Assembly: GCA_039831705.1 (NCBI GenBank)
Contig: JBDOMT010000192.1
Location: 1 to 19,191, forward strand
Reading direction: 5' to 3'
Source: JAJRWS01 sp039831705
Lineage (GTDB): Bacteria > Planctomycetota > Planctomycetia > Pirellulales > Lacipirellulaceae
Length of the DNA stretch: 19,191 bases
Position numbers and translations under genes: made by a program. Of this stretch, positions 16,169 to 19,191 are shown in pieces; position 1 is the first letter of the stretch, and every line of letters begins with the position of its first letter. Below the pieces are notes generated by a model. It was not told the origin of the DNA. It did not search any database and saw nothing but the letters and a program-made list of their open reading frames with translations.

Positions 16169-16169
16169 C

Positions 16170-16208
16170 TATCTGAAAAGTTCGGATTGCCGCGATAAAA
16201 AAGTAACG
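16170..16208. repeat. 39-bp direct repeat, copy 1
   Basis: Identical over 39 bases to 16282-16320 (period 112 nt). It starts two nucleotides after the glycerate kinase stop. Read on minus, it begins with a T-rich tract (CGTTACTTTTTTATCG), the sequence that follows the DUF1559 terminator stem in copy 2. Confidence 0.97.
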
Positions 16209-16281
16209 TCACTGCAGGCAAACGAATCTTTTCAGCACTCTGGGTACCGCAGATCGCAGCCCTATCTAAGGCGTTCCTAAT

Positions 16282-16320
16282 TATCTGAAAAGTTCGGATT
16301 GCCGCGATAAAAAAGTAACG
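16282..16320. repeat. 39-bp direct repeat, copy 2, adjoining the DUF1559 terminator
   Basis: Exact duplicate of 16170-16208. On the minus strand it supplies the T-tract of the terminator at 16319-16347. The intervening 73 nt (16209-16281) show no gene. Confidence 0.97.
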
Positions 16321-16347
16321 CCTTGGCCCAGAAACTGGACCAAGGCG
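16305..16347 (-). terminator. Intrinsic terminator of the DUF1559 gene
   Basis: On the minus strand, CGCCTTGGTCC (16347-16337) pairs with GGGCCAAGGCG (16329-16319) in an 11-bp stem with one G-U pair and a 7-nt loop, followed by TTACTTTTTTAT. On plus the G-U becomes a C-A mismatch and no T-run follows directly. The structure therefore serves the minus-strand transcript. Confidence 0.85.
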
Positions 16348-16377
16348 AGTTAAAAATTTTCCATCTACGGCTACAGC

Positions 16378-17694
16378 CTAAAAGTCGCTGCTGTTGACCG
16401 TTTCTCCACCAGCCCGAGTTACCAAATGCAGGTAGACATTATTTTCGATGTCTTCATTGATCGACGTACCATGTCCGTCGCCGAAGCCGTGCTGGACAAC
16501 TCCTGGATGAGCACTACTGGGTCCATACCAGCGTTTTTGCTTATTACCGGAGTTGACACCGTGAGTATATACCGAATCATAGAAATGAGCTTCTCCCGAC
16601 GAATTTTGAACCGGGCCAGGACTCGGATCGGTAGCATTGTCGCCACCGGCCCTTTTAACACCAGAACCGATATTCAACGCGGTTTGACCCTCTTCGCTGT
16701 CCCACCCCAATACCGCTGGAGTTCCTGCGCCGGTGCCGGTGGAAACCTTAAGGATTTTTCCGGGACCATCTGGATCGGCTGCCACTACGTACATCGACAA
16801 ACCACTGATCCATCCCGCATAACGCTCCTCACGAGATTCGGAAAACATGATGGTGTTCGAACTACCGTCACGCAACCCGGCAAAATTGGTTCCACGAGGT
16901 TTAATCTTACGCGTCGATTTCGAAGCCGTATCGACCTGGAAGAAGACAATCACACCATTGCCACCCTGCAATTTAGGCTTCGAGCCTCTCATGCTATCAA
17001 ACAGCGATTTTTGGCTACCTTGACTAGAATCCTGACCACCAGGTGAACTCCCGTCTGGGTTGTAGTGGGTTGAAGGCATGGCCACGTAATTTCCGACCGC
17101 AGCCTTCTTCTGGTTATGATAAATACCCGTATCCTTGGTCTCCTCTGATCCAGGGAAGCTCGGACAGACATAGACTTCCATCGGTTGCTGAAAAGCTGCC
17201 TTTTTGTCTGCAGAACTACCTGCGTCCACAACACAGACTGGCGAATTTTGAGTAGCTCCGAAAGGTCCAATCTTTAATTTCGCTGAACCGAGTCCTGCAA
17301 CGCAGTTACTCCCCGCCATATTCATCGCCGAATCTCGGGTCCGATTATAGAGATTCTGGTTTTCCATTTCAGGCAAAATCTGGAACAACCAACTGTAACC
17401 ATCGCCGGGGAGCCAGTCTTGGGGAGTTGCACCCGTCATATCACTGGGAGAACCTACGATCGAATCAAACCTGAATGGGTGGGTCGATGCCAGCGGGAAC
17501 GACTTACGACGGTCGGCATAGTTCTGCACCGCAAGAGCTATATTCTTGATGTTGTTCAAACAAGAATTACGTCGTGCCGCTTCACGAGCTGCCTGAATGG
17601 CCGGCAGCAGTAAAGCTACCAAGATGCCGATGATGGCAATCACCACCAACAATTCGACGAGGGTGAAACCTCGTCCTTTTCGTCTAACATCCAT
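16378..17694 (-). CDS. DUF1559 (SBP_bac_10) pseudopilin-like protein with H-X9-DG tail
   Basis: 438 aa from ATG 17694, which has a consensus AAGGAGG Shine-Dalgarno 8 nt upstream; an in-frame ATG at 17742 lies before that site and is rejected. The N-terminus is a type IV prepilin signal: basic RRKGRG, cleavage before F10, Glu at mature position 5 (E14), then a hydrophobic helix (FTLVELLVVIAIIGILVALLLPA), then the family motif AIQAAREAARR and a conserved N-x-L-K-N-I-like segment. The body is the DUF1559 beta domain. The tail carries H396-X9-D406-G407 (the H-X9-DG motif). Planctomycetes encode dozens of such proteins; they are presumed surface or pseudopilus components, but individual roles are unknown. 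It is a lone transcription unit with its own promoter, long leader and terminator, consistent with strong expression. Confidence 0.95.
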   Translation of the reverse strand: MDVRRKGRGFTLVELLVVIAIIGILVALLLPAIQAAREAARRNSCLNNIKNIALAVQNYADRRKSFPLASTHPFRFDSIVGSPSDMTGATPQDWLPGDGYSWLFQILPEMENQNLYNRTRDSAMNMAGSNCVAGLGSAKLKIGPFGATQNSPVCVVDAGSSADKKAAFQQPMEVYVCPSFPGSEETKDTGIYHNQKKAAVGNYVAMPSTHYNPDGSSPGGQDSSQGSQKSLFDSMRGSKPKLQGGNGVIVFFQVDTASKSTRKIKPRGTNFAGLRDGSSNTIMFSESREERYAGWISGLSMYVVAADPDGPGKILKVSTGTGAGTPAVLGWDSEEGQTALNIGSGVKRAGGDNATDPSPGPVQNSSGEAHFYDSVYTHGVNSGNKQKRWYGPSSAHPGVVQHGFGDGHGTSINEDIENNVYLHLVTRAGGETVNSSDF

Positions 17695-17810
17695 TGTCCT
17701 AACCTCCTTACAACGAGAAAAAAGAAATGAAAAAAAGAACAATCAGGAGATAATAAAAAATAAGAACTGAACGAATAAGTCCAGTGGGCCCTCCTGAACA
17801 GACCCAAAAC

Positions 17811-17833
17811 ACCCGTGTCCTATAGACACGAGT
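17811..17833 (-). promoter_or_regulatory. Hairpin in the DUF1559 leader
   Basis: On the minus strand, CGTGTC-TATAG-GACACG gives a perfect 6-bp stem with two further flanking pairs across a mismatch. It falls about 120 nt upstream of the start codon, within the predicted leader, and is followed by GGGTGTTTT. It could be a stability element or weak attenuator. Confidence 0.4.
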
Positions 17834-17891
17834 ATACCGTACGAAATCCGACCAGAGGTATCTAACCCAAGCAGAAACGCACTCGCCCGGC

Positions 17892-17921
17892 ATTCTACCT
17901 CGTATCGGTCCCTGCTGTCAA
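17892..17921 (-). promoter_or_regulatory. Sigma70-type promoter for the DUF1559 gene
   Basis: On minus, TTGACA (17921-17916, perfect consensus) and TAGAAT (17897-17892, five of six) are spaced by 18 nt. Transcription would begin near 17885, giving an untranslated leader of about 190 nt. Confidence 0.6.
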
Positions 17922-18158
17922 TCAATCGGCATACTGAATTGCCCTATTGATACAACTTGCAATACTGACCGTTTGGCAGGCATACAAGCCTCCTCACACG
18001 CATAAACGGAGGCAATGTGGGAAAATCCATTTGGATTTCAAGGTGAAACCCAAGAAACTTTAGCAAAATCAATAGTGGTGGACGAAGAACCAGCCAAAAG
18101 AGTACTATACGCCTATGAATTACCAATTAGCACACTCTAGTTAGCCGAAGGAAGCACC

Positions 18159-18626
18159 TTGCCTGTTTTTGATTTAGCGTATGCGATACAGGTTCTATCG
18201 CGTGTTTTACATCTTCTCTCTGCCATGATCATGGTAGGAGGATTGTTTTATATGCGTACCGTTCTCTCACCATCAGCAACGACAGGGGCCACGAGCGATG
18301 AAGCCTGTTTTGCGAATCGAAGATCAGTCTGGGCTCGCTGGGTCGGCATGACCACATTTTTCTTGTTAGCCAGTGGCATTTACAATCTGCTGACCATTAT
18401 CGGCCAAAGCAAGACACCCGATGTCAAACTGCCGGCTACCTACCACATGCTATTGGGAATCAAATTCCTACTGGCCCTGTTGGTCATGTTCATAATGTCC
18501 ATCTTGGCAGGTAAGACAAAGACCGCTGATAAATTCCGGGGCCAAATGCAAAAATGGCTGAACCTGGCCTGGCTGGCTGCGATTGCAATCGTCGTGCTGG
18601 CGGGTGTGATGCGAACCCTGCATTGA
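18159..18626 (+). CDS. Four-helix integral membrane protein, CopD-like
   Basis: 155 aa from TTG 18159, with GAAGGA about 7 nt upstream supporting that start; the first in-frame ATG is at residue 23, inside the first helix. Four TM helices are evident at about 10-32, 61-81, 97-117 and 134-152. H18 in helix 1 and H96 at the start of helix 3, with the pattern of a short four-helix bundle (LSRVLHLLSAMIMVGGLFYM, TTFFLLASGIYNLL, YHMLLGIKFLLALLVMF), resemble the CopD/DUF2269-like group, some of which bind copper or haem. The ligand is not established here. A cytoplasmic Lys-rich loop (119-132) separates helices 3 and 4. The next small gene starts 6 nt after its stop, so the two form an operon. Confidence 0.82.
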   Translation: MPVFDLAYAIQVLSRVLHLLSAMIMVGGLFYMRTVLSPSATTGATSDEACFANRRSVWARWVGMTTFFLLASGIYNLLTIIGQSKTPDVKLPATYHMLLGIKFLLALLVMFIMSILAGKTKTADKFRGQMQKWLNLAWLAAIAIVVLAGVMRTLH

Positions 18627-18632
18627 ATCTTC

Positions 18633-18803
18633 ATGAATAAAAAATCAAAAAAGAAACTAGAAGTCCTCCGCAAACGGATCGAAAAGCTCCAACTGGCACT
18701 CAAAGGGGCCAAGGAGCAACTGGATGATCCGGACGAAGTAGTCAAACTAGAGGCCGACCTGGCCGCAGCGAAGGCCGAAGTCTCCAAGTTAAAATCTGAG
18801 TAG
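18633..18803 (+). CDS. Small coiled-coil protein (56 aa)
   Basis: Starts ATG 18633, six nucleotides after the CopD-like stop, and ends TAG 18803. The product begins MNKKSKKKLEVLRKRIEKLQ and continues with GAKEQLDDPDEVVKLEADLA and an AKAEVSKLKSE tail. The sequence is almost all Lys/Glu/Leu/Ala, with heptad-like spacing of Leu and Val on either side of a DDPDE turn, so it should fold as a helical hairpin or short coiled coil. I recall small proteins of this layout in other planctomycetes but know no function. Third-position choice resembles neighbouring genes, supporting a real frame. No Shine-Dalgarno is seen, so translation may be coupled to the upstream gene. Confidence 0.75.
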   Translation: MNKKSKKKLEVLRKRIEKLQLALKGAKEQLDDPDEVVKLEADLAAAKAEVSKLKSE

Positions 18804-18879
18804 ACGGGCGAGATCAATCGCCATTGCCCTTTTTCAGTGAACGCCGAGAAGCATTTCAAAGGCGGCCGAGACCTCAACC

Positions 18880-18946
18880 TACGAGCACGTTGCGCAAGCA
18901 AGTGGGTAATTGTGCGTGACTCACTTGCTCGCGCTGCGTGCTTGTA
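18880..18946 (+). repeat. 67-nt palindromic hairpin repeat, copy 1
   Basis: A near-complete palindrome: 28-nt arms around an 11-nt loop (AATTGTGCGTG). 26 of 28 positions pair when G-U pairs are counted on the plus strand (mismatches at positions 12 and 17 of the arm). It differs from copy 2 at two of 67 bases. REP-like in size and form. Confidence 0.9.
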
Positions 18947-18993
18947 TGAGGGTTATTGATCGCTTTCATTATCGTGGGCGATTTTTTCAATAA

Positions 18994-19060
18994 TACGAGC
19001 ACGTTGCGCAAGCGAGTGGGTAATTGTGCGTGACCCACTTGCTCGCGCTGCGTGCTTGTA
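18994..19060 (+). repeat. 67-nt palindromic hairpin repeat, copy 2
   Basis: Same orientation as copy 1, 114 nt further on, 65 of 67 bases identical. The two differences change A-U to G-U and G-U to G-C, keeping the stem intact. Together with copy 1 it forms a doublet, as REP elements often do. Confidence 0.9.
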
Positions 19061-19098
19061 TTGCAACTCCCAAGACTCGAATCCAGCGCAACAATTAC

Positions 19099-19191
19099 GG
19101 TTCTTCAGTGATTTTAGTGGCTAGGGAGGTGTTCAGGGAGGGTTTGTTTTTCGAAAATGCTCATCATGAGCAAACTCACTGAGCATTATCG
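19099..19191 (-). repeat. Right copy of perfect 93-bp inverted repeat
   Basis: Exact reverse complement of 32-124, continuing to the last base of the window. Its inner edge, GGTTCTTCAGTGATTTTAG, is the part shared with the fragment at 9594-9619. Confidence 0.97.

Larger units (their letters stand above)
17695..18158. other. Divergent intergenic region between DUF1559 gene and CopD-like gene
   Basis: 464 nt with no convincing gene. The left part is the DUF1559 leader (Shine-Dalgarno, AT-rich tract, hairpin 17811-17833) and promoter (17892-17921). The right part holds a 16-bp perfect palindrome, AAATCCATTTGGATTT (18023-18038), that could be an operator, and the start region of the CopD-like gene, with only a weak candidate -10 (TACTAT near 18103). 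Confidence 0.6.
18804..19098. other. Repeat-rich intergenic tail
   Basis: No gene seen. It contains two 67-nt hairpins (18880-18946 and 18994-19060) and ends at the right-hand window repeat. The sequence around 19072-19083 superficially resembles a tRNA T-arm but lacks the rest of a tRNA. Confidence 0.7.

Noticed and set aside
16378..17742. Start of the DUF1559 gene at 17742
   Set aside because: The consensus Shine-Dalgarno lies between 17742 and the ATG at 17694, and the prepilin leader has normal length only from 17694.
18440..18901. Minus-strand open frame of 153 codons
   Set aside because: It overlaps the CopD-like gene, the coiled-coil gene and part of a palindromic repeat, and is Ser-rich without a domain. 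The two plus-strand genes explain the sequence better.
18880..19060. Possible CRISPR array
   Set aside because: There are only two repeats, each of 67 nt and fully palindromic, separated by one 47-nt spacer, with no cas genes. Size and form fit REP-like hairpins instead.
19072..19083. tRNA T-arm-like string GACTCGAATCC
   Set aside because: The T-loop lacks the conserved TTC, and no acceptor, D- or anticodon arms can be built around it.
32..19191. Composite transposon bounded by the 93-bp inverted repeats
   Set aside because: The enclosed genes are mainly housekeeping (mnmE, yidC, tsaB, hemL), no transposase or integrase is present, and 93 bp is too short for an IS.

Overview
The window looks like a chromosomal segment of a planctomycete, most likely from the Pirellulaceae/Pirellulales. 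The indicators are a DUF1559 pilin-like protein with an H-X9-DG tail, a YidC with an unusually large periplasmic part and a basic C-terminal tail, a Ser/Thr kinase with a transmembrane anchor, several secreted proteins of planctomycete-only type, frequent GTG/TTG starts with weak Shine-Dalgarno sites, and many intergenic palindromic repeats. This taxonomic call is inference from protein style; no marker RNA gene is present.

Layout, left to right. A minus-strand block holds mnmE (124-1548), yidC (1562-4069) and a calcineurin-like phosphoesterase (4215-4967). A divergent gap with a 180-bp palindromic MITE-like element separates it from plus-strand tsaB (5450-6184). Convergent to tsaB is a translationally coupled minus-strand pair: a transmembrane Ser/Thr kinase (7609-9543) whose stop overlaps the hemL start (6275-7612). 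A 355-bp divergent region with a good sigma70-like promoter leads to a secreted SH3-type protein on plus (9899-11614). This converges, through a hairpin, with a membrane-anchored HEAT-like protein on minus (11663-13180). A second member of the MITE-like family sits in the next divergent gap, before a secreted hypothetical protein (13559-14518) and glycerate 2-kinase (14783-16168), both plus. A DUF1559 gene (16378-17694, minus) has a strong promoter, a roughly 190-nt leader, a consensus Shine-Dalgarno and a clean terminator. The right end carries a four-helix CopD-like membrane protein with a tightly linked 56-residue coiled-coil protein (18159-18803, plus), then a repeat-rich tail.

How the genes relate: mnmE and tsaB both act on tRNA (U34 wobble modification and t6A37). 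yidC inserts membrane proteins, and yidC-mnmE is the classical bacterial neighbour order. hemL makes 5-aminolevulinate for haem. The SH3, HEAT-like, hypothetical and DUF1559 proteins are exported or membrane-anchored envelope proteins. No defence system, CRISPR array, transposase, integrase, tRNA or rRNA is visible.

The most unusual content is in the repeats. A perfect 93-bp inverted repeat lies at the two ends of the window (32-124 and 19099-19191), and a 26-bp copy of its terminal part lies at 9594-9619. Other repeats are a pair of long palindromic elements in divergent promoters, a doublet of 67-nt hairpins whose only two differences preserve pairing, a duplicated 39-bp post-terminator sequence, and a CTCTGCG-type periodic repeat. 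At protein level the outliers are a PDZ-like domain embedded in YidC and an MnmE whose GTPase G4 motif and catalytic-Glu region are not canonical.
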